DNA from: Schizochytrium sp. TIO01
Lineage: Eukaryota; Sar; Bigyra; Thraustochytrida; Thraustochytriidae
Length of the DNA stretch: 64,000 bases
Assembly: GCA_004764695.1 (NCBI GenBank)
Contig: SMSO01000036.1
Location: forward strand, 2,206,001 to 2,270,000
Direction: 5' to 3'
Below, in pieces: positions 31,703 to 43,794 of this stretch. The translations under genes were made by a program, and so were the position numbers. Under the pieces are notes generated by a model. The model saw only the letters and a list, made by a program, of their open reading frames with translations. It was not told the DNA's origin and did not search any database. Within the stretch, counting starts at the first letter, position 1. Every line of letters begins with the position of its first letter.

Positions 31703-33247
31703 ATGAGCGACGCAGAAGACCTTGGAGATGAAGCCTATGAACGTGAGAGAGTCTTGAAAGCGCTTGAGGGCTTAGCAGAGACACTGCAGCTCGCGGCTTC
31801 TGGCAAGGCAAACCCATTCGAGGGCGTTGATACGACAAAGAAGAACCTCGCGGAGTCAAAAATTGCGGCCAAGAGTGCTGCAAATGACGAGGAGATCGAA
31901 GCCCAACGCCATGCCTGGAGTGCAGCTCAACCTAAGCATATCTATAGTGAGGATAAAGACCCTCGAGGCCCAATTTGTGAACAGAAGCTCACCCAGACTC
32001 GACGGCTCGTGGCGCTGCCGAATATGACGACTTTGAGCTCTCCGATCGCTATGAATATGCAAATGTGCGGGTTAAAGGCGACATGCTGCAGCGTGAAGGA
32101 GTTTAATTCTATCGTAGGCCAAACAGAGAAACTTGATTTCTGGGTCGATAGTCTCATGGCGTTAGGACGTCGCTTCGAAACCTACCCGACGGATGTTATG
32201 TCAATGATGCTAAGTGCACTATCTGAAGAGGCGTTCACCACAACGCTTGATGCTGGACTAGTATATAAAACCATCAGCTCTCCTCTGTGGCACTTGATCA
32301 GTGATATTAGTAATCGCAATCTGGCAATTCATACGGCACATCTGGTGACGGAATTGGCAGGATATTTCGAGGCCTTGCTTTGCTCAAGCTGCGATCCTGC
32401 GCAGAAACTCTACGTGCAACCCAATTCTACTGCATCAAGAACGACATCAGGGCCATCGAGTAGTTCTCCTGAGTCTTCTTCTGTCGAGCTGGTGGATAAG
32501 GAAGGTTTTGTATTGACTATTGACAATGAGATGTGTTTTACGATGGGTAGCCAACTTGTTGATGTGATGGAGCGCCTTCGCTTTGCCTTGCTAGACTATC
32601 GCAACGTAGACGCTATGCAAAACATGACCTTGGCATTGTGCGATACTGCTGAACAGCCTCTCCATCCAGGTAAATTTCCAAGAAAGGGCAAGTTTGGGTG
32701 CTTGCAAATGAAGAAAGACTTTGACTCCTTGTGCGCCCTCGCAGAGTCTTACCATGGCCCGTTTGTAGGTGTTTTGGGGTGTAACTCCGCGGCTTCGTGT
32801 GGTAAACTTATTTGTGAGGATACTCTCCAAGGGATGGCTTTCTCGTATGAGAAACTAGCTAACAATATTCGTCACGAACTAGAGGAGCATTGTGCCGTGC
32901 CAAAGTGCAACCCTTATTCTCTTCAGGACTATGTGGATTACTTTCTTCCTAGCGATGCAAAGCTAGAGAAGATGGGGTATTTCACAAAGGGGGGTCCTCA
33001 AGTATCGAACCGTATAGCAAAGCATACGAACGAGACGCGACTTGATCTTGTGCGCTTTGGGTGCAGCGGATATCTTTCGCACAGTGGATGCCTACGGTTC
33101 GACGATGTGACCTTCGCTTCAGCACATATTGAGGTCATTGTCATCGCAAGTTCAATTGCAGGCGTGGTTATCATGATCTTCGGTCTTTTATTGTGGCACC
33201 GATGGCGCAACCACTCCTCTACGTGGTCGCACTCCAAGTTAGACTAA
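31703..33247 (+). CDS. Cys-rich protein with one C-terminal TM helix, unknown
   Basis: The product is 514 aa. Residues 1-90 are hydrophilic and Ala/Glu/Lys-rich, with no signal peptide. The middle, about 90-475, has at least a dozen Cys residues, several NxT/S sites and a Cys-Cys pair followed at distance by CSSCDP. This is the look of a disulfide-bonded ectodomain and loosely recalls CC...CxxC patterns of folate-receptor or NPC1 N-terminal modules, but the similarity is too weak to name. A single hydrophobic helix of about 22 residues (VIVIASSIAGVVIMIFG) and a short His/Arg/Ser tail close the protein. The first in-frame ATG is used. Absence of a signal peptide suggests either an unseen 5' exon or an unusual topology. 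Confidence 0.75.
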   Translation: MSDAEDLGDEAYERERVLKALEGLAETLQLAASGKANPFEGVDTTKKNLAESKIAAKSAANDEEIEAQRHAWSAAQPKHIYSEDKDPRGPICEQKLTQTRRLVALPNMTTLSSPIAMNMQMCGLKATCCSVKEFNSIVGQTEKLDFWVDSLMALGRRFETYPTDVMSMMLSALSEEAFTTTLDAGLVYKTISSPLWHLISDISNRNLAIHTAHLVTELAGYFEALLCSSCDPAQKLYVQPNSTASRTTSGPSSSSPESSSVELVDKEGFVLTIDNEMCFTMGSQLVDVMERLRFALLDYRNVDAMQNMTLALCDTAEQPLHPGKFPRKGKFGCLQMKKDFDSLCALAESYHGPFVGVLGCNSAASCGKLICEDTLQGMAFSYEKLANNIRHELEEHCAVPKCNPYSLQDYVDYFLPSDAKLEKMGYFTKGGPQVSNRIAKHTNETRLDLVRFGCSGYLSHSGCLRFDDVTFASAHIEVIVIASSIAGVVIMIFGLLLWHRWRNHSSTWSHSKLD

Positions 33248-34182
33248 GATTATCACTATGTTTCGGTCTCGCGAGAAGATGATCATCACCACGAAGATTT
33301 CATCGACGCCCAACCTTTAACTACATAATGAGTACTTAGTAGTACTCATGTACTATCCTCGACTGCCTGCAGGACTAAAATATAGTCTCTGCACCGCTGC
33401 ATGCGGCCCTGTCCCATAGCAAACTAGCCATCAGAAGAAAGCCCTCTGGTTGTGGATAAACAAAAGAGGGGCATCATAACACTATCATTCGCACCTATAA
33501 ATAACAAGCTACTATCTAGCTAGGTACTAGGTATGTGTCTTCTATTTCTCCTTCTTTATGATTGTAATAAAACACATAAACTAAGTCGCCCCTCTATATA
33601 ACACCCACCCTTGAAGAAAAATCATACACGACTGTGTAAAGAGATATGTAATCAATCACCGCGCTGTCCCACAGCACTGCGAAAGACTCGCGGAAATGTC
33701 CAGATAAATAAATACTCAGGTCCGCCTTCGATCACGCTCAGAATGAAGCTAGGAGTTCCTTTGGTGAGGCTCGCGCACTCGAAACAAACTATGCGAAAGC
33801 GAGAGGAGCTTTACAGGTGAGCTTAGACACCATGATAAACGCGACGAGTGATGCTACGAGGTACTACGTAAACGACATAATCAATCATCGTCGAGCCCAT
33901 GCCAATTACTTTTCACGGGCGTGGGGCGTGACACGTGAACCTCTGAGAGCTCCGGAGCGCCAGAGAAGAGTCTCTGGGCCAGAGAACTTGGTAGGTTACG
34001 CCACAGGAGCCGTAGCAACGTTTACTTAACTCCAAATCGCAATCAAGCACTCGAATGAATCACAGGCACGTACCTGTTTCTAGGTACGCAGGTGCTTATC
34101 CAATAGTTCATGAATTTACCCATACCTTTATTTATTTACTTACTTACTTACTTTGTTCGTTTGTGTATGTTCGTCTGAGTGT

Positions 34183-34339
34183 TGTTTGTTTGTTTGTTTG
34201 TTTGTTTGTTTGTTTGTTTGTTTGTTTGTTTGTTTGTTTGTTTGTTTGTTTGTTTGTTTGTTTGTTTGTTTGTTTGTTTGTTTGTTTGTTTGTTTGTTTG
34301 TTTGTTTGTTTGTTTGTTTGTTTGTTTGTTTGTTTGTTC
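34183..34339. repeat. (TTTG)n microsatellite, about 39 copies
   Basis: A long, essentially perfect TTTG array of about 157 bases. It follows short TTAC and TATTT runs. Shorter TTTG runs recur at about 540-560, 35080-35098, 48606-48627 and 48768-48788. Confidence 0.95.
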
Positions 34340-35988
34340 TGCAGCAGCATTAGCGCATTCGCGCACTCGCAATCGAAGCTTTGATTGACTCAGTGCGGCA
34401 CATTTTGCATTCATTTAGTACGCATATCTTAAAGAAAGAAGCGCTGTGCCTGTTTCCTTTCTTTGTCTGACTCAGTTTTCCTCACGATCGGCACTTTCCT
34501 GAGCCGGGAAACCTTGAAAGCTGGAATAATAGTGAGGGCCTTAAAGTACCAATTTCAGTCGGGCAGAACAGTCTTACTTTGAAAAACGTTTTTCTGCGCT
34601 TATAAAAGGAAAGATAAAATCCATCGCCTCGGATTAAAAGTGTTTTTCTTTATTTTCCCTGTTTAATTAAAAAAAGGAAAGAAAAGGACCAGAATAGAAT
34701 AGAAACACCTATTCCTGATACCGAAGGCACCAAGTTTTTTTTTCTTTTCTTTTTCTTTTCAATAAAAATAAAAATAGATCGATCTTTGGCTTTTGATTTT
34801 TAGAAATGAAAATAAACACCTCAGCTTCATCCATGAAAAGAAAGTTTCAACTTCTTGAAAGATGTTGACAAAGATATACAACAGAATGAAAATGCTGCTT
34901 TAAAAGAGAGTTTGTAAAGAACCGATTACAGGATTGCTAGAGTAATGCGTAAGCACCCAGCTACGGGCTACATCATGTGAAGACAGACTGACCGTCATAA
35001 TCATTAAAAAAGGTAAAATCTCAGACCCAGAAAGAGTTCTTCTTATTGGTACAAAGGTTGTTGGTTGGTTCTATCTGTTTGTTTGTTTGTTTGTTTGTCT
35101 CACTTCTGCTCAGTCAGCTCCATTGGAATGAATTCCCTTTTCGAAAATTCGGCGGCTTCACCGTCCGCGAAGCGACCTGCGAAGAAGCTTGCACGAAGTA
35201 TCGTCCCACTTTGCTTTGCGTTCCAATCATGCCAAAAGCAGCGCCAAACTCGAGCCTAAGAGCCTTCAAAAACAAAAACAAAACCACAGAATGCATGAAT
35301 TCTCCACCAAACTGACCTTTTCCCTATCGAAGCAACAGCAGAACAGCAAAAAACTAAAGAGGCTTTCCATTAGCATAAAATACTCTATTTTTAAAATTAA
35401 TATTGTAATTATAATATTAATACTATAAATATAAATATATTACTATAATGTTGTTTTCAAATTGTTAAACAAAAAGAAAAAAAGAAAAAAAAGTGTTTAC
35501 GAGAATCAGAAATCAAGGTAGCAGTCCTCTTAGCGAAAAGCCTAGCGAGGAGCCGCCTCGGGTTGCTGACGGTTCTCTTCGCGTAAGTAGAAAGAGGCGC
35601 ATTTCAAGGTCTGCGAAGTTCATTTCCATTTGCTTCAATCATTCAAAGTCGATTCTTCGGTGGCCGCCATTCGGATCCACGATCCTCGCGAGGACTTTCG
35701 CAGCAGGGCCTCGAGCATCTTTGTGGATCATTGCGATGGAGATGTTCCGCGAAAGAAGCCGGGTCGAGGCCCGATGACATGGCATGGCATGGGACATGAC
35801 ATTCCATGGCGGCCTCAGTTTCGAGCTTAGTGGCGTCAACTTGGCAGAAAAAGAAGAACATGAAGAAGAAATTCAAAATGCTCGTGGACTTCGCCACGCT
35901 CGAGGCGAAGGAGACGCAGCATCTCGAGGACCAGGACGGCGTGCCTCAATCTTCAAGCTCTAGCTTTTAACTTCTAGTTGACCTCAAC

Positions 35989-36056
35989 TTCGACTTCGAC
36001 TTCGACTTTGACTTCGAGTTCAAGTTCAAGTTCAAATTCAAGTTCAAGTTCAAGTT
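35989..36056 (+). repeat. Hexanucleotide array TTCGAC changing into TTCAAG
   Basis: About eleven 6-base units. The first four or so are TTCGAC/TTTGAC and the later ones TTCAAG, so the + frame reads a Phe-Asp run followed by a Phe-Lys run. That frame stays open afterwards into about 30 codons of less repetitive sequence. Confidence 0.85.
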
Positions 36057-36361
36057 CACGACGGAGGAGTACGAGGATTTCCTGCGCAAAGGGACAGTCA
36101 GTCACCAATGCATGACTCGAGTCGAAGTCAACTTGAAGTGCTTCTGTTCGCTTTGCTTGGATGCTTCGCTCGCTCGCTCGCTCGCTGGCTGGCTGGCTTG
36201 CTGTGTTTCGCAGTGCGTGGAGTGTGAAGGCACGAATGTCTTCGATGTGGAAGGCTTTCCGGTTCAGACAATACGCGAGCAGTCGGCACTTCACGAATGA
36301 ATTAACTATCCTTCGCGCCGCGCAGCTCTTCTCCATCCTTTCGCCGGAGCACGGCGGTAGC

Positions 36362-36480
36362 GCTGCGCTGCGCTGCGCTGCGCTGCCCAGCGAGGCTTGG
36401 CTTGGCTGGCTCGGGCTCGAGGAGTTCGAGGAGTTCGAGGAGTTTGAGGAGTTCGACGTCGAGGAGTTCGTGGAGTTCGA
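36362..36480 (+). repeat. GCTGC run and GAGTTCGAG minisatellite
   Basis: A GCTGC pentamer run (about 36362-36388) is followed by a 9-base unit array (GAGTTCGAG, about 36415-36480), which reads as Glu-Glu-Phe repeats on the + strand. Confidence 0.8.
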
Positions 36481-36622
36481 AATCTTTGCGAACGCAGGCT
36501 GTACATCAGAAGAAGAAAACACAGGCAGGACTACCTTCTTGCTCTGCGATATCCTCCTTCAACTCGGAGTTCGCGACCGCCGCTTCTCACAGATAGGAGG
36601 TCGATCAATTCGCACTCACAGA

Positions 36623-36866
36623 TTGAGGCCGACTTCCTACTCCCCGTTGTCTTGGAGCTGCTCGCGGATCGGCACAACTCCCTCCTGCTGGCAGCGCACA
36701 GCTTGCTCTCGCTGCCCCGGTCGGCCAGCTGGTTCTCATCCACGGCCGGGTGGAGCACATGACACGTATGATCTATCTATCTATCTGGAGCTATCTTCAC
36801 GACCACTTCAAGATCTCCCTCCTCACGCTCGTGCACCACGCTGGACCTCGAGGAAGGCGATCATGA
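36623..36866 (+). pseudogene. Coding-like remnant, helical, in two overlapping frames
   Basis: From a CACTCACAG acceptor-like site, the frame starting at 36623 reads an amphipathic helical segment (IEADFLLPVVLELLADRHNS and onward) to about 36723. Continuity then shifts by one base to the frame 36723-36866 (GQLVLIHGRVEHMTRMIYLS and onward), which ends at TGA. The composition resembles HEAT/ARM-type helices, but no family can be named. It could be a decayed gene or one damaged exon. Confidence 0.3.
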
Positions 36867-37515
36867 ACGAATGACATACGCGAGTTCGAGCAGCCAAGAA
36901 GGAATGCCATTCGCTCCGGAATTCTAGCATCCGTTCGCGCTCCTGGCGCCAATGCGAAGGCAAAGAGGCCAAGGACTTGCACAAGCAAGCAAGCAAGCAA
37001 GCAACAACTTGAGCTGGTTCTCGCTATGCCCGCGAGCCTCTGTGACGTGGCGCAAGTTGTGAAGGTTGCCCGCGTTCTCAGGCTTCAAGTTCTGGCTTCG
37101 TCTGCTTTTCCTTCTGTGAAGCTGTTGTGGCTGGTCTAAGTCGGCCTGGCTTGCCTTGTTTGGTTGGCACTCTAGCTAGATTGCCGGGGTTCTTCAGGTT
37201 GTTCTTGGCTTCAGGTGCTGTTGCTCGAGTTGCTGTTGCTCAGGATGTTGCAGCTGACCCATCGTACCAGCCGGGCGACTGTGATTTCAAGCAAGCAAGA
37301 GACCGACGAATCCACTCGGCCTACAATTTGCTCGAATTGTCTGAAGTGCTGCAGACAACAAACAAACAAATAACAAACAACAAACAAACAGGCTTTGATC
37401 TCCAGGAAGTCGGAGCTGCTGAGAACCAACGAAAGCGACACTAACCTGTCGGAAGAAGGGAATCCAGGAATGCAGAACTCGGGTTCTGTGCTTACCGTAT
37501 ATATGTATACATAAA

Positions 37516-37685
37516 GTATGTATGTATGTATGTATGTATGTATGTATGTATGTATGTATGTATGTATGTATGTATGTATGTATGTATGTATGTATGTATG
37601 TATGTATGTATGTATGTATGTATGTATGTATGTATGTATGTATGTATGTATGTATGTATGTATGTATGTATGTATGTATGTATGT
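37516..37685. repeat. (TATG)n microsatellite, about 42 copies
   Basis: A near-perfect 170-base array of TATG/GTAT units, followed by a short TAGG run (37691-37706). It is one of the two longest arrays in the window. Confidence 0.95.
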
Positions 37686-39689
37686 GCTAAATAGGTAGGT
37701 AGGTAGTACCAATAGCCAGCCTCTAGAGTAATTTGATTTTATAATAATTACAATAAAGTAGCGAATCCATGCATAAAGTTGCTTGCAAAAAAAATGTAGA
37801 TTGAGAAAGACAAGATAAGGTATACGTACTTACACCCATCCATACACCTAAGTCCCTACTTCTCCTGATCATCCAAGAACCAGATCGAGTGTTAGGGGAT
37901 TCTTATATTGAGGAGCTAAAAGCCACGATGCCACGAGCAGGAGCGCGGAATTCGGATCAGCCGGTTTTGTGAATGCACGCCAAAAAGAAAAGAATAACTT
38001 AATTAATCGCCATCCGCCAATTTTACTTTCTTTTTTAAATTAAAATAAAAGATAAAAAATGATGATACTTATATTTTATATTTTATTTTTTTAAAACTTC
38101 AAACTTAAATTAGGTTATTAAAAGAAAAACACCTTAAAAACGCTTTTTCTTTGTGAGGTTGGAAATACTAGTTGTTAGTGTAGTAGTTAGTTGGTAGGCG
38201 CTTCACAGGACTGACTTTAAAAAGAAAAGAAAAAAAGACCTCTCTGAAAGCTGAGAATTGCCATAGCGAGAGATAGGACTTGTCTCATTGTACAAAGTTA
38301 TCATGAGAAATCTGAGCACAGGTGGGTTTCAAGAAAGCAAAAGCCCTCGAGCATTCTATGATGACATTGCTGATAATTTAGCCACACTTTCCACACATAC
38401 GCGCTCTACTTCCTCTCGCAGAGCAGAGAGAAGGTGCAGAGCTCGACGTATTTCGCGGTCGAAGACCAATTCACATCCATCCATTACAGATTCCTGAATC
38501 AATCATTGCGAAATAAGTAAGTTGAAATGAATGAAATCATCGATAGGGTGGAAGGACACAGCCCGTTTGGCCCATTATATTACTTTGGGTCAGCCGCCCC
38601 GCACTGGATGGGACTCTCTTTCGTGATAATTTTCTCCCTTTGAACAGACACGCTCCTCCTGTAAAGAGCTCCTGTGAAAAAGAGTGCGCTGTTCGTATGT
38701 TACCCAAGTGCTATGGAGATGACCACAAATGTTAGGAAGTGGCGTGCCTAAGAGGTACTACAACGAAGCCGTTCTCGTGTGTTGTCCAGGGCACTCTATT
38801 TCGTATCCACAGAATTGTGCTTACAGCTTGAAGATTTGTCCACGCCCATTCTGCAGAATGAGTGCACTGCTCAATCCTGGGCTTACGGCGGCGGCGTCTA
38901 GCTAGCTAGTGGCAGAAAATGTAAATGAATGTAAGAAGTTGCCGCATCAGGAGCAGTGGGAAATGCAAAGGAGAAGGCCGTGAAGATTGGACGACTGGCA
39001 GAGAATGTGTTTTACTCCTGAGAGACCATGCGCAGGACTTGAAGGTTCCTGTAAAAATAAATAAATAAATCTAACCTCAGCTAGAAGATTTTTTTAATTT
39101 AATTGAGAAGCACATAAAAGAAAATGATGAGATGAAAGTCGCTGACATTACACATACATACATTCATTCATCTGAAAGAGGGGGAGCCATCATGGACCAG
39201 GAATTTCCTTTTCATTCCCAACTGTGGTTTTGTTTGGACCAATCATCGCGGTTGAAAGTTGACCTTGAAACTCGTTTCGATCTCTGCACATCGACATTTT
39301 GCCCGTAACAGAGGGTCGGCCCTTACGCGAGCGCCAGGGGCGAATCCGTGTTGAAATATTGCAGTGCATTTTGAGTCATGGATGGTTGCATAAGAAATTA
39401 ACTTCATTGGTTTATCGGGTCCAGAGATTTTGACGTGCTGGTTTCAGGAACAACACTTGCGAAAAATAAATAATTAAGTATGCGCACTCTTGCCAGCAAC
39501 CACAGAAAACAGAAACACTCGTGAGTACAACCTGTGATCTTTGGCTTGCAATTAACAAACACCACAGAAATCGCCCCTTCATTTCGAGCCTCGCTTGGAT
39601 CAAACTCTCACGGCTCCTCCGTATCAAGAGCTTGTACAGCCAAATAAATCTTAAAGCCGCTGCGTAATTCCATCGCATGCCATATTTCA

Positions 39690-40039
39690 CTCCACCTCAA
39701 GCTTTGCGACTACGAATATACATAGACTTGACATCGCCAATGGCGATCTCCTGCTTCTTGACTTCTTGGTCGGCACCAGCTGGAGCTCCCTCAACGGGGC
39801 CTCCTCTCAACCTTTCCAAGAGAGTGCAGTACGAGCGAAGCAAACGACCACATGACATCAAGGTGCACCTCGTCGTCTTGCTCTGAAGCGAGTTTCTTGC
39901 CGATTAAAAAGCCGCCAAGGGTACGGATTGTTGCGCTCCTGCATAACGCCTCCGTTGGCGCGTTGCGTTGCCGTAGCATATTTATTCCGCGGCAACGATA
40001 ACACTCTTCATTTGCTTCTCTGCCTCCACGTAAACCCAC
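39690..40039 (-). pseudogene. Coding-like remnant or spliced 3' end of an unknown gene
   Basis: On the minus strand a frame without an ATG start reads a protein-like segment (for example RNAPTEALCRSATIRTLGGF and DVMWSFASLVLHSLGKV) until about 39795. A neighbouring frame then reads KKQEIAIGDVKSMYIRSRKA to a stop near 39690. A GGAAAG|GTTGAG donor-like site and an AAGCAG|GAG acceptor-like site about 60-70 bases apart would join the two in frame. The protein family is not recognised. Confidence 0.3.
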
Positions 40040-40579
40040 CGTCTATAATGCGGTGTTTCATTTCGATGAGCTCGCTCAACCCAATGCCTTCATAGGGTAC
40101 ACGCACTGATCAGGTGCCCACTACACGGGGCAGTTGGCTCCGGAAGGGGGTCGGTTATCAAAGCAATCGTTCGCTTTGCCCAAGATCAGCCAACAGAAAC
40201 GCGGCAAGGAAGCAAACCATACACAATCAATCAACAAATCAATATAGCAATGCATCAATGCATCAATACACAATACATCAATACATCAACAAATCTAATC
40301 AACAAATCAATCAATCAATCAATCAATCATTCAACTTAAAATCAAATGAACGAATGAATGAATGAATGAATGAGTCAACAGCGCCAAAGCTATGCTAGCT
40401 ACCATCGGGATGATAGTCAGCTCGCTCGCTATTCTTGATCGTCCAAGTCGCAAACCAAAGCAAACAAACGGAGGAGGAAGCACTTGAAAGGACACCCATC
40501 TCAACTATTTGTAAGTATCCGAATATTTCGACCAAGCTTCTCATTTACCCAAAGCTCCTCGGTTCTTACACCCCTTTCG

Positions 40580-40580
40580 C

Positions 40581-40611
<31 letters not shown>

Positions 40612-40612
40612 C
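40580..40612. repeat. (CAA)n trinucleotide run
   Basis: About ten CAA units. Nearby (about 40780-40838) lies an 8-base AAATAAAG-type repeat, and at 40300-40372 lie AATC and GAAT runs. Confidence 0.85.
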
Positions 40613-41383
40613 TCAACATTGGCTTTCCAAAATGGCTTTTCACGGAGTATTATGGCTAAACTAAAGTAGAAGGCGCTCAGCACGCCTCTCTCTACGCGCC
40701 TTGAAAATGGCCAAACTCGAAGTCTCGCGAACGCGCATATAAACAAAGAGGCATATAAACTCATAAACTCATAAAACAAAGAAATAAAGAAATAAAGAAA
40801 TAAAAAACAAAGAAATAAAGAAATAAAGAAATAAGCAAATTAACGAATTGATGAATTGATCGAGACAAACACGCGTGGCGTTCGCAGAACTCGCAGGCAG
40901 CAGCCAGCTCCCCCGGCTCCAGCCAGGTCAGGGCCTGGGGAAGGAGGGCGTTTCCAAAGCGCGGTGGATACTGCTATCTACCTTGTTCGTGAAAACTGGA
41001 ATGAATGAATCAATCAATTAATACCATTTACTTTCTCAAAGCGGCCTCTACCACGTTTTACAATTCAATTTAGAAACAAACTAAAGAAAATACATACATA
41101 ACTTAAAAATAAAATAAAAAAATTAAATCGACTGTTGACAAGAGCGATACTAAACGTTACTAGACCTCGCATAGATACTGCTACCGGAACGTAATTGCTC
41201 TCCGCCTTGACCTTGCGCGTGGCGCTTTTGTCACCAGAGCCAATGAATCAACATGTAAAGTCTAGCGTAGTGACGGTGTCCTTTGCGAGAAGCACAGAGC
41301 CGCAATCGATTACCAAGATTTCCTTTCCCGGTGCCCATTTCACACTTTGCTCGCTTTGGCGCACGAAAGACAGGAAGTTTTAG

Positions 41384-41545
41384 CAAACAAACAAACTTTG
41401 AACAAACAAACTTTGAGCAAACTTTGAGCAAACTTTGAGCAAACAAACAAACATTTGAACAAACAAACAAACAAACAGTTTTGAAGCACTCAATCAATCG
41501 ATCAATCGATCAACTAATCAATTAATCAATCAATCAATCAGTGAT
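41384..41545. repeat. Compound AAAC / ACTTTGAGCAA / AATC repeat tract
   Basis: AAAC runs alternate with an 11-base ACTTTGAGCAA-type unit repeated about four times (41394-41445), followed by AATC and GATC runs. The mixture of unit lengths suggests replication slippage on earlier copies. Confidence 0.75.
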
Positions 41546-43763
41546 TATAAAATTAGTTGCAGGTCCGCGGAAACCTTGTCGGCCAGCCAGTTAGTTACGC
41601 TCGAGGCTGCGGCTTATGGGGAGTGGGAGGGTGCCTGGAGGGCCTCTGAGTCCGCCTCAGCTGGCTTTACGAGAGGGACCTTCAACAGTTTAGCAGTTTC
41701 CTTGCGATTCTTCTCCTTGATTGATGATGATTGATCGATCGATTGATCGATCGATTGATTGATTGATTGAACGATCGGAGTCACTTCTCGAGTGAGTGAA
41801 AGAAATAGCGAGGGCGACACATGCTATGTGTCCACCTTTGAGGATTTCACTCGTCATGCTTTATTCATTGATTGATTGATTTTATTATTATTATTATTAT
41901 TATTTTAAAATTAATTTTGTAAAAAACATGTTTATTCTTATTTCTAAAATTAAAAGAAGAAAAGCAACAAACATTAATTTGAATTAAAAGAAACAACATA
42001 AAAGATATACTTTACGAAAAGAAAAGAAATAATGATGGAGGATGGAGAAAGCGACCGGGGACAGATAACGTGTATCCCGTGTGTCCCGTTACGGAGGCGT
42101 TCTTGGTAATGGCAGGGGAAAGACAGCGCGAATTAGAAGAAAGCGGTGAATGGTTTCTTTTTAATTTATTACCGAACAAGCATAGATTGGCTTTTATTTT
42201 CATAAACAGCAAGAGCGGAAAGGGCAATAATCCCAAGGGTCGAGGTAAATAGAGCTATGTGAACGAAAACAAGGACACACTTGTTTCTATGGATGGGTTG
42301 AGAAGTTCGTTTCTTGATACGCCTGGCCCAAATGCGGCTTCGTCGCCATGGCCATGGACAATGATAAAACCTCTACTATAGCAAGCAAGCGAGTTAAACA
42401 GAGATGCCTTTATTGTATTTTCCGGGTACTCGCTGTACAAAAGCGATCAAACTTTTGGCAAAACTTTGCAATAATTACGCTAATGATTATTTATAACTTC
42501 TTTTTTTACGGCAGATCTAGTTGTTCAACAGAGGTAAAAATATATTTAAACTTCCGTGGGAATCGTTTATCCACCTGAAAGATTTCTGGGCACCAAGCTG
42601 TGACATAATCAAAGAACCCTAGCATCTACTCGGCTCCACTCCTTTATCAAACACCTGCCCCACAACCTTCTGGCATATCATTTTTTCCTTGGACTCAGGT
42701 TTTCTTGCGCATTTCAGCATTCACCAAGATTGACCTTGCCACGTGCAAAACCTCCTCTAATTATTCAACTTTCAAGTTGAAGTCATGCAAACGTGCATGC
42801 AACATGCATTCATACATTCATACATTCATTCGTTTATGTGATACTCATTTTCCCATTCCCATTCCTATTGCTTTCTACATTGGAAAGTGCGTGCGTACGT
42901 ACACATCATCTTCAAACCAACCCCACTAATAAGGTACCCATTAGAGCACGTACCTGTGGCTCGAGGCTGGCGGTTTCGCGAACCGCCATTGTGTTTTCAT
43001 CGCAGCATAGGCAAGTATGACACCGGTTATAAAAGAATCCTAAGTCTTCTGCAGTGTAATATCTTTCACTGTGTTCGTTACTTCGTTCGTTGTGGTTCGT
43101 CTTATGGCCATTGGGCACTTAGCTATCTGGCTGGCGAATTGATCGATTGTGACTGCCCAGCGGACTGGCTTTGCACCCACTTACTCAGAAACCTTCAATA
43201 CCATGACCTCTGCAAGGCCAGCGACCGTTCGTTCAATTCGTGAATCGCAATGAATGAATGAATGAATGAATAAATATAGAAATAAATAAATATAAAAATA
43301 TAAAAATATAGAAATAAATAACCGTCTCTTATATATTACAAGTTATCTTCAAGTCAGTTGTTTGGAGACCATCTCTGACGAAGTCCGTATCTATCTCCAG
43401 CGCTCGTGTGTGTGCTTGGCTGTTGGCAAACGAAATGACGGTCAATGAGTCACTGCGGAATACCAACTCAAGTCCTTCTACGAGCTTCAAAAGTCGGTGC
43501 CTAGCAGAGAAGGGCCCATCTCCGAAGAGCCCGTCTCCGGTTTGTGGAGGTCGCCGCAACGGTTGATGGCTTCTGGCCTGTCGAGTTTTACTTTACTTTT
43601 CGCGGCTTGATTGCTTTGGTTGTTGGCTCTTGCACCTCAAAATGTCATGAGGCAAATGGTCGCTCGCAGGAGCACGATTGAGTGCGGACATACTCCTGAT
43701 GCTGCTTGCGAGTTCAAGCGCAAGCATGCAAAGTTCTGGGAAACGGCGAAGGAAGTTAGCAAA

Positions 43764-43794
43764 GTTTTCATAGTTTTCATAGTTTTCATAGTTC
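43764..43794 (+). repeat. 9-bp unit repeated three times (TTTTCATAG)
   Basis: Three direct copies of TTTTCATAG lie inside a short open frame (about 43611-43841) that has some protein-like residues before the repeat but no recognisable domain. Confidence 0.7.

Noticed and set aside
34144-34414. Overlapping open frames of 66-109 codons on both strands
   Set aside because: They are produced by the TTTG/CAAA array, which has no stop in any frame; the translation is a four-residue repeat.
35974-36522. 182-codon minus-strand frame
   Set aside because: Most of it is the reverse of hexamer and 9-base repeats (Glu-Leu, Val-Glu and Asn-Ser runs); the plus strand reads more protein-like sequence.
37287-37712. 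141-codon minus-strand frame with Thr-Tyr-Ile-His repeats
   Set aside because: It is the TATG microsatellite read in the open strand, with no protein-like flanks.
43329-43559. 76-codon minus-strand frame that looks protein-like
   Set aside because: It has no ATG, and a plus-strand frame over the same bases reads about as well, so neither is supported.
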